Source: Streptomyces amritsarensis (GTDB lineage: Bacteria; Actinomycetota; Actinomycetes; Streptomycetales; Streptomycetaceae). From it: 64,000 nt of DNA. The stretch is taken from the NCBI RefSeq assembly GCF_001953875.1, contig NZ_MQUR01000019.1:27749-91748 (forward strand). Reading direction: 5' to 3'. The position numbers and the translations under genes were made by a program. Numbering within the stretch: the stretch's first letter is position 1; every line of letters begins with the position of its first letter. The notes below the pieces were generated by a model. It was not told the DNA's origin. It saw only the letters and a program-made list of their open reading frames with translations, and ran no database searches. Shown piece by piece: positions 44,029 to 53,042 of the stretch.

Positions 44029-44056
44029 AGTAAATGAAACCGGAACTGAGACCAGG
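44029..44056 (+). repeat. Island arm repeat, right copy
   Basis: GAACTGAGACCAGG at 44043-44056, in direct orientation with 42176-42189. It lies in a locally AT-rich stretch, 59 nt from the right attachment core. Confidence 0.6.
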
Positions 44057-44064
44057 GCATGCAG

Positions 44065-44097
44065 AAGAGCCGGACCGCGATCAGCGGTCCGGCTCTT
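44065..44097 (-). terminator. Terminator after tRNA-Ser(GGA)
   Basis: A perfect 14-bp stem AAGAGCCGGACCGC/GCGGTCCGGCTCTT with a 5-nt loop, 24 nt beyond the tRNA 3' end. If the island model is right, this terminator belongs to the island. Confidence 0.8.
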
Positions 44098-44120
44098 CGT
44101 TTCGCCTGTTCAGGCGGCTG

Positions 44121-44205
44121 CGGAGGATACGAGATTCGAACTCGTGAGGGGTTGCCCCCAACACGCTTTCCAAGCGTGCGCCCTAGGCCTCTAGGCGAAT
44201 CCTCC
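44121..44205 (-). tRNA. tRNA-Ser (GGA)
   Basis: An 85-nt class II tRNA. Acceptor GGAGGAT/ATCCTCC, anticodon stem CACGC/GCGTG around TTGGAAA (anticodon GGA), long variable arm, T-arm ACGAGTTCGAATCTCGT. CCA not encoded. Its 3' half (44121-44172) is duplicated at 42021-42072. Confidence 0.95.
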
Positions 44206-44336
44206 GCCGCAAACAATACAAGACGCGGAGGGGTGCTCGCGAACGTGATCGTTCGCAGGGGATCCCGCGGGCCGGCTCGGGGGTGGAGGCGGGGGCGGGG
44301 TCGATTCCGGGGGTGCGGATCCGCTAGGGTGGGGCC

Positions 44337-44428
44337 CAGCCCCTCACGTGGCGCTATCTCACCCAACTCCCCCAGGGCCGGAAGGCAGCAAGGGTAAGTG
44401 GGCTCTGGCGGGTGCGTGGGGGGCGCTT
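44337..44428 (+). ncRNA. ffs: Signal recognition particle RNA, small bacterial type
   Basis: Contains the conserved SRP domain IV core AGGGCCGGAAGGCAGCAAGG (GGAA tetraloop and the asymmetric GCAGCA/AG loop). The terminal helix pairs GCCCCTCACG (44339-44348) with CGTGGGGGGC (44415-44424). TAGGGT at 44325-44330 is a good -10. Ends are approximate. It lies just before dnaX, as in other Streptomyces. Confidence 0.9.
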
Positions 44429-44497
44429 TGCGTTCCCGGGGCCCTTCGTGGCGCCGGAGGGCCGCTGTTGTCGGTGGGCCCGGATAACCTCGTAGAC

Positions 44498-46732
44498 GTG
44501 TCGTCCCTTGCGCTGTACCGCCGCTACCGCCCCGAGTCGTTCGCCGAGGTCATCGGTCAGGAGCATGTCACTGCACCCCTGATGCAGGCCCTGCGGAACA
44601 ACCGGGTCAATCACGCGTACCTGTTCAGCGGGCCGCGCGGGTGTGGAAAGACCACCAGCGCGCGCATCCTCGCCCGGTGCCTGAACTGTGAGCAGGGTCC
44701 CACTCCGACGCCGTGCGGGGAGTGCCAGTCCTGCCGCGACCTCGCCAGGAACGGGCCGGGCTCCATCGACGTCATCGAGATCGACGCCGCCTCGCACGGT
44801 GGTGTGGACGACGCCCGCGACCTGCGCGAGAAGGCCTTCTTCGGCCCCGCGTCCAGCCGCTACAAGATCTACATCATCGACGAGGCCCACATGGTCACCT
44901 CGGCGGGCTTCAACGCCCTGCTGAAGGTGGTCGAGGAGCCGCCGGAGCACCTCAAGTTCATCTTCGCCACCACCGAACCGGAGAAGGTCATCGGGACCAT
45001 CCGGTCCCGGACGCACCACTACCCCTTCCGCCTGGTCCCGCCGGGCACCCTGCGGGACTACCTCGGCGAGGTCTGCGGCAGCGAGGGCGCCCGGGTGGAG
45101 GACGGCGTGCTGCCGCTCGTCGTGCGCGCCGGCGCCGGCTCCGTGCGTGACTCGATGTCCGTCATGGACCAGCTCCTCGCCGGCGCCGGCGAGGAGGGTG
45201 TGACGTATGCCATGGCCACCTCGCTCCTCGGCTACACCGAGGGCTCGCTCCTCGACTCCGTCGTCGACGCCTTCGCGTCCGGGGACGGCGCAGCCGCCTT
45301 CGAGGTCGTCGACCGGGTCGTCGAGGGCGGGAACGACCCCCGCCGGTTCGTCGCCGACCTGCTGGAACGGCTGCGCGACCTGGTCATCCTCGCCGCCGTG
45401 CCCGACGCCGGGGAGAAGGGGTTGATCGACGCCCCCGCCGATGTCGTGGAGCGGATGCAGGCCCAGGCGTCCGTGTTCGGCGCCGCCGAGCTCTCGCGCG
45501 CCGCCGACCTGGTCAACGCCGGCCTCACCGAGATGCGGGGCGCGACCTCGCCGCGGCTCCAGCTGGAGCTGATCTGCGCCCGCGTGCTGCTCCCCGCCGC
45601 CTTCGACGACGAGCGGTCCTTCCAGGCCCGGCTGGACCGCCTGGAGCGCACCGGGGCCGCAGCTTTCGCCGCCGGGCCGCCCGCCATGGGCTACGTGCCC
45701 GGGCCCGAGGCGCACGCCATGGCCCCCGCCGGTCCGGGCGGGGGTCCCGCCGCCGCGCGGGCCGCCGCAGCCCGTACGCCCGCTCCCGCTCCGGCTCCGG
45801 TCGCCCCGGTCACCGCTCCCGTGCAGGCCCCCGCGCCGGTCACCGCTCCCGTGCAGCCGGAAGCCGCGCCCGTGCAGGCCCCGCCCGCCGCCGCTCCCGT
45901 CCAGCCCGCGCCCGTGCCGGGTGCGTGGCCCGGGGCCGCGCAGCCCGGCAGCGGTGCCCCGGCCGCCCGGCCCGCCGCCGCGGGGGCCCCCGCACCCGGC
46001 GCCTGGCCCAGCGCGGCCGCTCCCGGCCAGGGCGCGCCCGCACCCGCGCACGTTCCGGCCACCCCCGCTCCGGCTCCTGCCGCCCCGGCTGCCGCGGCCG
46101 CCGCCGCACCCGCCCCCTCCCCGGGCATGGCCGCCGGCGCCGGACAGGTCCAGGCGATGTGGCCGGGCGTCCTGGAGGCCGTCAAGAACCGCCGTCGCTT
46201 CACCTGGATCCTGCTCAGCCAGAACGCCCAGGTCACCGGCTTCGACGGAACCACCCTCCAGCTGGGCTTCCCCAACGCCGGAGCCCGCGACAACTTCGCC
46301 AGCAGCGGCAGCGAGGACGTGCTCAAGGCGGTCCTGGCCGAGCAGTTCCAGGTCAACTGGAAGATCGAGGCCGTCGTGGGCGGCGGCTCCCCGGCCCCGG
46401 CGTCGGCCCCCGGCGCGGCCTACGGCACCTCGTACGGCGCGCCCTCCGGGCCCGCCCCGGCCTACAGCCCGCCGCCCCCGCAGCAGCAGCACGCCCCCGC
46501 CCCGCAGGCCCCGGCCGCGCCGCAGCAGCAGCCCTCCCGGCAACCCCAGCAGCCGCAGCAGTCGGCCTCCGCGCCGCAGCCCCCCGTACAGCAGGCGCCC
46601 CCGCCGGTCGCGCCCGAGGACGACTTCGCGGAGGACGACGACCCCGACCTCGTCGAGAGCGCGCTGACCGGACACGACCTGATCGTGCGCGAGCTCGGAG
46701 CCACCGTTGTGGAGGAATACACAAACGAGTAG
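44498..46732 (+). CDS. dnaX: DNA polymerase III subunits gamma and tau
   Basis: A 744-residue clamp-loader ATPase. Walker A GPRGCGKT (45-52), zinc module Cys64, Cys73, Cys76, Cys79, DEAH (128-131), SRC-like and lid regions to about 390, then a long Ala/Pro/Gln-rich linker and a C-terminal tau-like part (FTWILLSQNAQVTGF). GTG 44498 is chosen from homology (SSLALYRRYRPESFAEVIGQ). There is no ribosome site; TAACCT ends 7 nt upstream, so the mRNA may be leaderless. Confidence 0.96.
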   Translation: MSSLALYRRYRPESFAEVIGQEHVTAPLMQALRNNRVNHAYLFSGPRGCGKTTSARILARCLNCEQGPTPTPCGECQSCRDLARNGPGSIDVIEIDAASHGGVDDARDLREKAFFGPASSRYKIYIIDEAHMVTSAGFNALLKVVEEPPEHLKFIFATTEPEKVIGTIRSRTHHYPFRLVPPGTLRDYLGEVCGSEGARVEDGVLPLVVRAGAGSVRDSMSVMDQLLAGAGEEGVTYAMATSLLGYTEGSLLDSVVDAFASGDGAAAFEVVDRVVEGGNDPRRFVADLLERLRDLVILAAVPDAGEKGLIDAPADVVERMQAQASVFGAAELSRAADLVNAGLTEMRGATSPRLQLELICARVLLPAAFDDERSFQARLDRLERTGAAAFAAGPPAMGYVPGPEAHAMAPAGPGGGPAAARAAAARTPAPAPAPVAPVTAPVQAPAPVTAPVQPEAAPVQAPPAAAPVQPAPVPGAWPGAAQPGSGAPAARPAAAGAPAPGAWPSAAAPGQGAPAPAHVPATPAPAPAAPAAAAAAAPAPSPGMAAGAGQVQAMWPGVLEAVKNRRRFTWILLSQNAQVTGFDGTTLQLGFPNAGARDNFASSGSEDVLKAVLAEQFQVNWKIEAVVGGGSPAPASAPGAAYGTSYGAPSGPAPAYSPPPPQQQHAPAPQAPAAPQQQPSRQPQQPQQSASAPQPPVQQAPPPVAPEDDFAEDDDPDLVESALTGHDLIVRELGATVVEEYTNE

Positions 46733-46792
46733 GCCGTCCCAGTTGGGTGGCCGCACGAAGGCGGCGCCGCCGTCCGGGCTAGGCTGAGCAGC

Positions 46793-48046
46793 GTGAAGGT
46801 CCTCGTCATCGGCGGCGGCGCCCGCGAACACGCCCTGTGCCGCTCTCTGTCCCTCGACCCCGACGTCTCCGCGCTGTACTGCGCTCCCGGCAACGCCGGC
46901 ATCGCCGAGGTGGCCGAGCTCCGCCCGGTCGACGCCCTCGACGGCGCGGCCGTCGCCGCTCTCGCGACCGAGCTCGGCGCCGACCTGGTCGTCGTCGGCC
47001 CGGAGGCCCCGCTGGTCGCCGGGGTCGGCGACGCCGTGCGCGCGGCCGGCATCCCCGTCTTCGGCCCGTCCGCCGAGGCGGCTCAGCTCGAAGGCTCCAA
47101 GGCCTTCGCCAAGGACGTGATGGCGGCGGCCGGGGTCCCGACCGCGCGCAGCTACGTCTGCACCACCCCGGAGGAGGTGGACGCGGCCCTCGACGCCTTC
47201 GGCGCCCCCTACGTCGTCAAGGACGACGGTCTGGCGGCCGGCAAGGGCGTCGTGGTCACCGAGGACATCGAGGCCGCCCGCGCGCACGCGCTCGCCTGCG
47301 ACCGCGTGGTCATCGAGGAGTACCTCGACGGCCCCGAGGTCTCCCTCTTCGCCATCACCGACGGCGTCACCGTGGTCCCGCTGCAGCCCGCGCAGGACTT
47401 CAAGCGCGCGCTGGACGGCGACCAGGGCCCCAACACGGGCGGCATGGGCGCGTACTCCCCGCTGCCCTGGGCCGACCCCAAGCTGGTCGACGAGGTCATG
47501 GAGCTCGTGCTCCAGCCGACCGTCGACGAGCTGCGCCGCCGCGGCACCCCCTTCTCGGGGCTGCTCTACGCCGGCCTCGCGATCACCGGCCGCGGGACCC
47601 GGGTCATCGAGTTCAACGCCCGGTTCGGCGACCCCGAGACCCAGGTGGTCCTCGCCCGGCTGCTCACCCCGCTCGCGAGCGTGCTGCTGAACGCCGCCAA
47701 CGGCACCCTCGCCGACGAGCCGCCGCTCGTGTGGCGCGACGACGCCGCCGTCACGGTCGTCATCGCCTCCCACAACTACCCCGACACCCCCCGCACCGGG
47801 GACCCGATCGAGGGCCTGGCCGAGGTGGCCGCCGAGGACGCGCCCGACGCCTACGTGCTGCACGCCGGGACCCGGCGCGAGGGCGACGCCGTCGTCAGCG
47901 CGGGTGGTCGCGTGCTGTCGGTGACGGCGACCGGTTCCGATCTGGCGCAGGCGCGCGAGAAGGCGTATACGGCGGTCGCGCGCATCCGGCTGGACGGCTC
48001 GCAGCACCGTACGGACATCGCCGCCAAGGCGGCCGGGCTCGGCTGA
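46793..48046 (+). CDS. purD: Phosphoribosylamine-glycine ligase
   Basis: A 417-residue ATP-grasp enzyme, step 2 of de novo purine synthesis (PRA + glycine + ATP to GAR). Opens with [14 protein letters not shown]. The ATP-grasp signature includes [18 protein letters not shown], and the metal-binding segment is [21 protein letters not shown] start. 60 nt after dnaX, possibly co-transcribed; followed by a strong hairpin. Confidence 0.97.
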   Translation: MKVLVIGGGAREHALCRSLSLDPDVSALYCAPGNAGIAEVAELRPVDALDGAAVAALATELGADLVVVGPEAPLVAGVGDAVRAAGIPVFGPSAEAAQLEGSKAFAKDVMAAAGVPTARSYVCTTPEEVDAALDAFGAPYVVKDDGLAAGKGVVVTEDIEAARAHALACDRVVIEEYLDGPEVSLFAITDGVTVVPLQPAQDFKRALDGDQGPNTGGMGAYSPLPWADPKLVDEVMELVLQPTVDELRRRGTPFSGLLYAGLAITGRGTRVIEFNARFGDPETQVVLARLLTPLASVLLNAANGTLADEPPLVWRDDAAVTVVIASHNYPDTPRTGDPIEGLAEVAAEDAPDAYVLHAGTRREGDAVVSAGGRVLSVTATGSDLAQAREKAYTAVARIRLDGSQHRTDIAAKAAGLG

Positions 48047-48062
48047 CCAGCGGCTCCGCGAA

Positions 48063-48104
48063 CCCGCGGGCCCGGTGCGCAGATCCCGCGCCCGGGCCCG
48101 CGGG
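48063..48104 (+). terminator. Terminator after purD
   Basis: A 13-bp stem CCCGCGGGCCCGG/CCGGGCCCGCGGG with a 16-nt loop, 17 nt after the stop. The 286-nt gap that follows shows no other feature. Confidence 0.7.
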
Positions 48105-48332
48105 TGTGTTCGCGTGCGACTGCATCCGGCCTCGTTCGAACGCATCCACCTTTACCCAAAGCCATTCCATCGGGTGATCGTCGCCTCGTCTGCCTGACGA
48201 CCGGGCGTGCCCCAACTAGGGTGCGGCGCAAGCATTCCGGCACTTGGCCCACCGACCTTGCGATGTCAGTGGCGGGTGTCACAGTGGGGGAGTGAGCAAC
48301 GCAGCCGCAGGGCAGAGGGGGTGAGACCGGCC

Positions 48333-50171
48333 GTGTCCGGAATCGGTTCGATCATGGAAGCGGGCGTTCCGTCCGCGCGGTCCCGCGCACTGGCCGTGCT
48401 GCGCGTGCGCAGCCGGGCTCTGGCCGTCGCGCTGCTGCCCGCCGCCCTCGCGGTGGTGCTGGTGGCCGCCCGGGCGACGGGCCGGCTGGCCGGGGAGCCC
48501 TGGGGCACCGTGACGCTCGTGGTCTGCGCGGTCGCGGCGCTGGTGCTGCTCCTCGCCGGGATCTTCGCCGCGGTGGTGCTGCGGGCGAGCCCGGCGGTGA
48601 CGCCGACGGTGCCGCTGTCCGAGGCGGCCGCCCCCGATCTCTACCGGCTGGTGCGGGACCTGGCCGACCGGATGGACGTTCCGCCGCCCTCCGCGATAGC
48701 CCTCACGCCCGACTGCGACAGCTGGCTGGAGGACCGCACCCATGCGGCCCACCGCCGCCGCGGCATAGCCGGCGGCCCCCAGTCCGCGCCCGGTGCGGCC
48801 CCGGTGCTGGTCATCGGCTCGCCGTTCCTGTGGTGGATGCGGGTCGCGGAGCTGCGGGCGGTGCTCGCGCCGGTCGTCGCCGGTACGGGCCCTTCCGCCC
48901 ACCCGGACATAGCCGACGCGCGAGGCTTCGTACGGGGCCTGGACGCGGCCGTGGACGTGGGCAGCCGCCGCGGCCTCGGCTGGATCGCGGCGCCGGCCCG
49001 GCTGCTGCTGAGGCTGTGCCGGACGGACGCCGCCGAGATGGAGCGCGGGGTGGCCGCCGCCGCGTCGGACCGTGCACAGGGTGTGGACTACGGGCTGCGC
49101 ATCGTGGCCCAGGAGCAGGTCGGCCTCGCCTACGCGGGCTGGGACCGGCTGCTGACCCGGGTGGCCCTGCCCGCCTGGCGGATGGGCCGCTGGCCCGCGC
49201 ACCTGGACGCGGGGGTGGTCTCCGCCCTGACCGAGCTGTCGCGTCGGGACCGGCTGGCCGAGGGCTTCACCTCGCGGCTCGGTGAGCGGCCCGCCTGTGA
49301 CCTGCTGGAGCAGCCCGGCGTGATCGACGAGGCGACCTCGCTGCTGGCCGCGCGGCTCTTCCACGGAGGCCCGGCCGAGGCCGGTCCGGACTGGTCGCCG
49401 GTGGAGTGGGCGGCGTATCCGGAAGAGGTCGTGGACCGCAAGTGGCGTGCGGAGGCGGCCCGACTGCACGCGGCCCTGGACGCGCTCGCCGGTCCGGCGG
49501 GGCTGCCCGCCGGCCCGAGCGGCCCGACCGGCGCGACCGGGACGGCCGGAGCCCCCGCGTCCGCCGCCGGCTCCGCGAGCCCGGCCGGAGCCGGCGCCGG
49601 TACCGCCACCCCCGCCGCCTCGGTGGCCCCCGCTGCCGGCGCCTCGGCCTCACCCGGCCCGTCCGGCCCCTCCGGTGCGGCGGGGTCCGCGACGATCGCA
49701 GCCCCCGACGCGGCCCACCCCGCCGGGGACGGCTTCGCCGGGCCCACGCTGGAGCGGGTGCTGGGCTGTCTCACGGGCGCCGCGGGAGAGGGAGCGCTCG
49801 GCGAGGCCCTGGCCGGTCGGCTCAGCGCCGATCTGGCCCGCGAGGAGCGGGCCGCGGGCACGGCCGGCGGCGCCGGGAAGGCGCGCGGCGCCGACGCCGT
49901 ACCGCTGTTCCCGCTCCAGCCGCCGCGCAGCGGCCGGGACCTGCTGGCCGACCACGTGACGGCGATGGTGTGCTGCGCGGCCGTGGACTCGGCCGGGGCC
50001 ACACCCGGGATGGACTGGCTCGACGGACCGGTCCTGCTGGTCGGCGGCGACCGCCGGGCGGATCTGGCCCCCCGCGTGCTCTGCCTGGTGGAGGACGGCG
50101 ACCCGGAGCCGCTGCGGGACTGGCTGTCGGCCCTCGGCGTCCGCACGGAGAAGCCGGTCCGCCTCGTCTGA
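48333..50171 (+). CDS. Membrane protein with degenerate M48-peptidase-like region
   Basis: About 612 residues. Two N-terminal membrane helices (ALAVALLPAALAVVLVAA and VTLVVCAVAALVLLLAGIFAAVVL). Then a region patterned like M48 zinc peptidases (LYRLVRDLADRMDVPPPSAIALTP, VLVIGSPFLWWMRVAELRAVLAPVVAGTG) in which the expected HExxH is APVVAGTG. A low-complexity Ala/Pro/Gly linker (about 390-480) and a C-terminal domain follow. Start at GTG 48333 is preferred for its spacing from the AGGGGG ribosome site; GTG 48321 and ATG 48354 are alternatives. It sits between purD and purC but has no purine role I can see. Confidence 0.75.
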   Translation: MSGIGSIMEAGVPSARSRALAVLRVRSRALAVALLPAALAVVLVAARATGRLAGEPWGTVTLVVCAVAALVLLLAGIFAAVVLRASPAVTPTVPLSEAAAPDLYRLVRDLADRMDVPPPSAIALTPDCDSWLEDRTHAAHRRRGIAGGPQSAPGAAPVLVIGSPFLWWMRVAELRAVLAPVVAGTGPSAHPDIADARGFVRGLDAAVDVGSRRGLGWIAAPARLLLRLCRTDAAEMERGVAAAASDRAQGVDYGLRIVAQEQVGLAYAGWDRLLTRVALPAWRMGRWPAHLDAGVVSALTELSRRDRLAEGFTSRLGERPACDLLEQPGVIDEATSLLAARLFHGGPAEAGPDWSPVEWAAYPEEVVDRKWRAEAARLHAALDALAGPAGLPAGPSGPTGATGTAGAPASAAGSASPAGAGAGTATPAASVAPAAGASASPGPSGPSGAAGSATIAAPDAAHPAGDGFAGPTLERVLGCLTGAAGEGALGEALAGRLSADLAREERAAGTAGGAGKARGADAVPLFPLQPPRSGRDLLADHVTAMVCCAAVDSAGATPGMDWLDGPVLLVGGDRRADLAPRVLCLVEDGDPEPLRDWLSALGVRTEKPVRLV

Positions 50172-50185
50172 GCCATCTCCGCCCC

Positions 50186-50201
50186 GCCCCCGGAGGGGCG
50201 A
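50186..50201 (+). terminator. Hairpin after M48-like gene
   Basis: CGCCCC/GGGGCG stem with CGGA tetraloop, 15 nt after the stop. Confidence 0.55.
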
Positions 50202-50411
50202 CGGATCGCACACACAAGCGGACTCCATTGTTCCGGTCGCGTCAATTCGCGACGAACGGTGACGGACTGCGTGCGTTATGTGATGTGCTGGGACCGGTCG
50301 CGGCTGGATGCTCCCGAAGCGGATGTCCGGGAGAAGCGCCGAACCGGCGCAAGGGGCGCCGCGCACCGAGTCGATGCACGCCGGCCGGGGGAGCGAGGGA
50401 GGGGAGCGGTC

Positions 50412-51899
50412 ATGGGTACGGACCAGATCCGGCGTTGGGAGTCGGGTGCGCTCGCGCACGCGGTGAACGACCCCTTCGGACAGGGCCCCCTGCCCTGGTT
50501 CCGGGGCAGCGAGCTCTACTTCGACGACACCGGCCAGGTCGTCCCCTGGTACGTGGACCCGGCCGCCGCGGCCGCCGGCACCGGCCAGATCCCCCGGGCC
50601 CGCGGCAACGGCGGCCCCCGCACGGCCGACGACGTGCACCGCCAGATCAAGGGCTTCGCCTCGACCGGCGCCGTCGCCCCGGGCGAGGCCATCGACTTCC
50701 ACATCACCGTCGACCCGCCCCAGCAGTTCTCCGTCGACGTCTACCGGATCGGCCACTACGGCGGCGACGGCGCCTCGAAGATCACCACCAGCCCCCGCCT
50801 CTCGGGCATCGTCCAGCCCGCCCCCCTCGCCGCCGACCGCACGGTCTCCTGCCACCACTGGTGGCTCTCCTGGCGCCTGCAGGTCCCGTCCTACTGGAGC
50901 GTCGGCGCGTATGTCGCCGTCCTGACCACAGCCGACGGCTACCGCTCCCACATCCCCTTCACGGTCCGCGACGACCACCCCGCCGACCTGCTGCTCCTGC
51001 TCCCCGACATCACCTGGCAGGCCTACAACCTCTACCCGGAGGACGGCCGGACGGGCGCCAGCCTCTACCACGCATGGGACGAGGCGGGCCGGCTCCTCGG
51101 CGAGCAGGACGCGGCCGTCACCGTCTCCTTCGACCGGCCCTACGCGGGCGCCGGCCTGCCCCTGCACGTCGGCCACGCCTACGACTTCATCCGCTGGGCC
51201 GAGCGCTACGGCTACGACATCGCCTATGCCGACACCCGCGACCTGCACGCCGGCCGCGTCGACCCGACCCGGTACCGCGGCCTGGTCTTCCCCGGCCACG
51301 ACGAGTACTGGTCGGCCCCCATGCGCCGCACCGTCGAGCGGGCCCGCAACCACGGGACCTCACTCGTCTTCCTCTCCGCCAACACCATGTACTGGCAGGT
51401 CGAGCTCGGGCCCTCGCCCTCCGGGGTCGCCGACCGGCTGCTCACCTGCCGAAAACGCCGCGGACCGGGCCGCCCCAGCCTCTGGCGCGAGGTCGACCGC
51501 CCCGAGCAGCAGCTGCTCGGCATCCAGTACGCGGGCCGGGTCCCCGAACCCGCGCCGATGATCGTCCGCAACGCCACGCACTGGCTGTGGGACTCCACCG
51601 GCGCCGGCGAGAACGACGAACTGCCCGGCCTGGTAGCGGGCGAGGCCGACCGGTACTTCCCGCGCACCCAGCTCCCCGAGCACCGGGACCGGATCCTGCT
51701 CGCGCACTCCCCGTACCTCGACAGCGAGGGGCAGCGCCGCCACCAGGAGACCTCGCTCTACCGGGCGCCCAGCGGGGCGCTGGTCTTCGCCTCCGGGACG
51801 TTCGCCTGGTCCCCGGCCCTCGACCGGCCCGGCCACGTCGACGAGCGCGTGCAGCGGGCGACGGCCAATCTCCTCGACCGGATCTGCAAGGACGACTGA
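50412..51899 (+). CDS. N,N-dimethylformamidase beta-subunit-like protein
   Basis: A 495-residue protein. N-terminal beta-rich part (IDFHITVDPPQQFSVDVYRIGHYGG) and C-terminal large domain (LLLLPDITWQAYNLYPEDGRTGASLYH, GLVFPGHDEYWSAPMRRTVERARNHG, FLSANTMYWQ) match the DMFA2-C family, a glutamine-amidotransferase-like fold. No DMFase alpha-subunit gene is adjacent, so the substrate is unknown; relatives are widespread and uncharacterised. No signal peptide. ATG with GGGGAG at a good distance; a long upstream in-frame extension is unsupported. Confidence 0.82.
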   Translation: MGTDQIRRWESGALAHAVNDPFGQGPLPWFRGSELYFDDTGQVVPWYVDPAAAAAGTGQIPRARGNGGPRTADDVHRQIKGFASTGAVAPGEAIDFHITVDPPQQFSVDVYRIGHYGGDGASKITTSPRLSGIVQPAPLAADRTVSCHHWWLSWRLQVPSYWSVGAYVAVLTTADGYRSHIPFTVRDDHPADLLLLLPDITWQAYNLYPEDGRTGASLYHAWDEAGRLLGEQDAAVTVSFDRPYAGAGLPLHVGHAYDFIRWAERYGYDIAYADTRDLHAGRVDPTRYRGLVFPGHDEYWSAPMRRTVERARNHGTSLVFLSANTMYWQVELGPSPSGVADRLLTCRKRRGPGRPSLWREVDRPEQQLLGIQYAGRVPEPAPMIVRNATHWLWDSTGAGENDELPGLVAGEADRYFPRTQLPEHRDRILLAHSPYLDSEGQRRHQETSLYRAPSGALVFASGTFAWSPALDRPGHVDERVQRATANLLDRICKDD

Positions 51900-51995
51900 C
51901 ACGGCCGCGCCCGGCCGACCCACCCCTGTCCCCGGAAGGGCGGCCCGGTGCGCGAGAATCGGGGTGCGCTTCATACAGAACCACAGGGAGACCCC

Positions 51996-52901
51996 GTGTC
52001 CGGATTCGTCGAAAAGCCCGAGCCGGTTCAGGTTCCGGGCCTCGTCCACCTCCACACCGGCAAGGTGCGCGACCTCTACCAGGACGAGGACGGCCGCCTC
52101 GTCATGGTCGCCAGCGACCGCCTGTCCGCCTTCGACTGGGTGCTGCCCACCGAGATCCCGGACAAGGGCCGCGTCCTGACCCAGCTCTCCCTGTGGTGGT
52201 TCGACCAGCTCGCGGACCTCGTCCCGAACCACGTCATCTCCACCGACCTGCCCGCCGGCGCCCCCGCCGACTGGGCCGGCCGCACGCTGATCTGCAAGAA
52301 CCTCGACATGGTCCCGGTGGAGTGCGTGGCCCGCGGCTACCTCACCGGCTCGGGCCTCGCCGAGTACAAGCAGACCCGCACGGTCTGCGGACTGGGCCTG
52401 CCCGAAGGCCTCGTGGACGGCTCCGAGCTGCCCGGCCCGATCTTCACCCCGGCCGCCAAGGCCGAGGTCGGCGAGCACGACGAGAACGTCTCCTACGAGG
52501 AGGTCGCGCGCACCACCGGCGTCGAGACGGCCGCGCTGCTGCGCCAGACCACCCTCGCCGTGTACAGCCGCGCCCGGGACATCGCCCGCGAGCGAGGGAT
52601 CATCCTGGCCGACACCAAGTTCGAGTTCGGCTTCGACCCGAAGGACCGCACCCTGGTCGCCGCGGACGAGGTGCTGACCCCGGACTCCTCCCGCTTCTGG
52701 CCGGCCGACCAGTGGCAGCCGGGCCGTTCGCAGCCGTCCTTCGACAAGCAGTACGTCCGTGACTGGCTGGCCTCCGCGGCCTCCGGCTGGGACCCGAAGG
52801 GCGAACTGCCGCCGCCGGCGCTGCCGACGCAGGTCGTCGCGCAGACCCGCGCGAAGTACATCGAGGCGTACGAGCGCCTGACCGGCCTGGACTGGTCCTA
52901 G
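51996..52901 (+). CDS. purC: Phosphoribosylaminoimidazole-succinocarboxamide synthase
   Basis: A 301-residue SAICAR synthase (CAIR + aspartate + ATP). Motifs: GKVRDLYQDEDGRLVMVASDRLSAFDWVLP, VPVECVARGYLTGSG, and IILADTKFEFGF. GTG start at 51996 with AGGGAG 5 nt upstream. It ends in a perfect 16-bp hairpin shared with the convergent tRNA-Gly. Confidence 0.97.
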   Translation: MSGFVEKPEPVQVPGLVHLHTGKVRDLYQDEDGRLVMVASDRLSAFDWVLPTEIPDKGRVLTQLSLWWFDQLADLVPNHVISTDLPAGAPADWAGRTLICKNLDMVPVECVARGYLTGSGLAEYKQTRTVCGLGLPEGLVDGSELPGPIFTPAAKAEVGEHDENVSYEEVARTTGVETAALLRQTTLAVYSRARDIARERGIILADTKFEFGFDPKDRTLVAADEVLTPDSSRFWPADQWQPGRSQPSFDKQYVRDWLASAASGWDPKGELPPPALPTQVVAQTRAKYIEAYERLTGLDWS

Positions 52902-52906
52902 GAAAC

Positions 52907-52940
52907 GAAGAAGCCCCGGTCCGAGGACCGGGGCTTCTTC
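52907..52940. terminator. Bidirectional terminator between purC and tRNA-Gly
   Basis: Arms start GAAGAAGCCCCGGTCC, perfectly paired, with a CGAG-type tight loop. Followed by T-rich sequence in both directions. Confidence 0.88.
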
Positions 52941-52947
52941 CTTGCAG

Positions 52948-53020
<73 letters not shown>

Positions 53021-53042
53021 AAGCGCCGTAAGGCGAGACCTA

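Larger units (their letters stand above)
42015..44172. mobile_element. Integrase-less mini-island at tRNA-Ser(GGA)
   Basis: Bounded by two identical 58-bp copies (42015-42072 and 44115-44172) exactly 2,100 bp apart. The right copy is part of the intact tRNA-Ser(GGA); the left is a detached 3' half. The break is within the anticodon loop, a typical tyrosine-recombinase crossover point, and identity runs 6 bp past the tRNA 3' end. The interior carries an antitoxin-like gene, a frameshifted PIN toxin gene and an HNH restriction gene, but no integrase. It is either a deletion remnant or a satellite mobilised in trans. A partial tRNA duplication is the alternative. Confidence 0.75.

Noticed and set aside
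44354..48145. 1263-codon minus-strand frame opposite dnaX and purD
   Set aside because: Shadow of two well-supported genes on the plus strand.
48263..48295. Ten-codon leader-like frame (MSVAGVTVGE) before the M48-like gene
   Set aside because: Too short, no regulatory codon bias or attenuator hairpin; cannot be supported.
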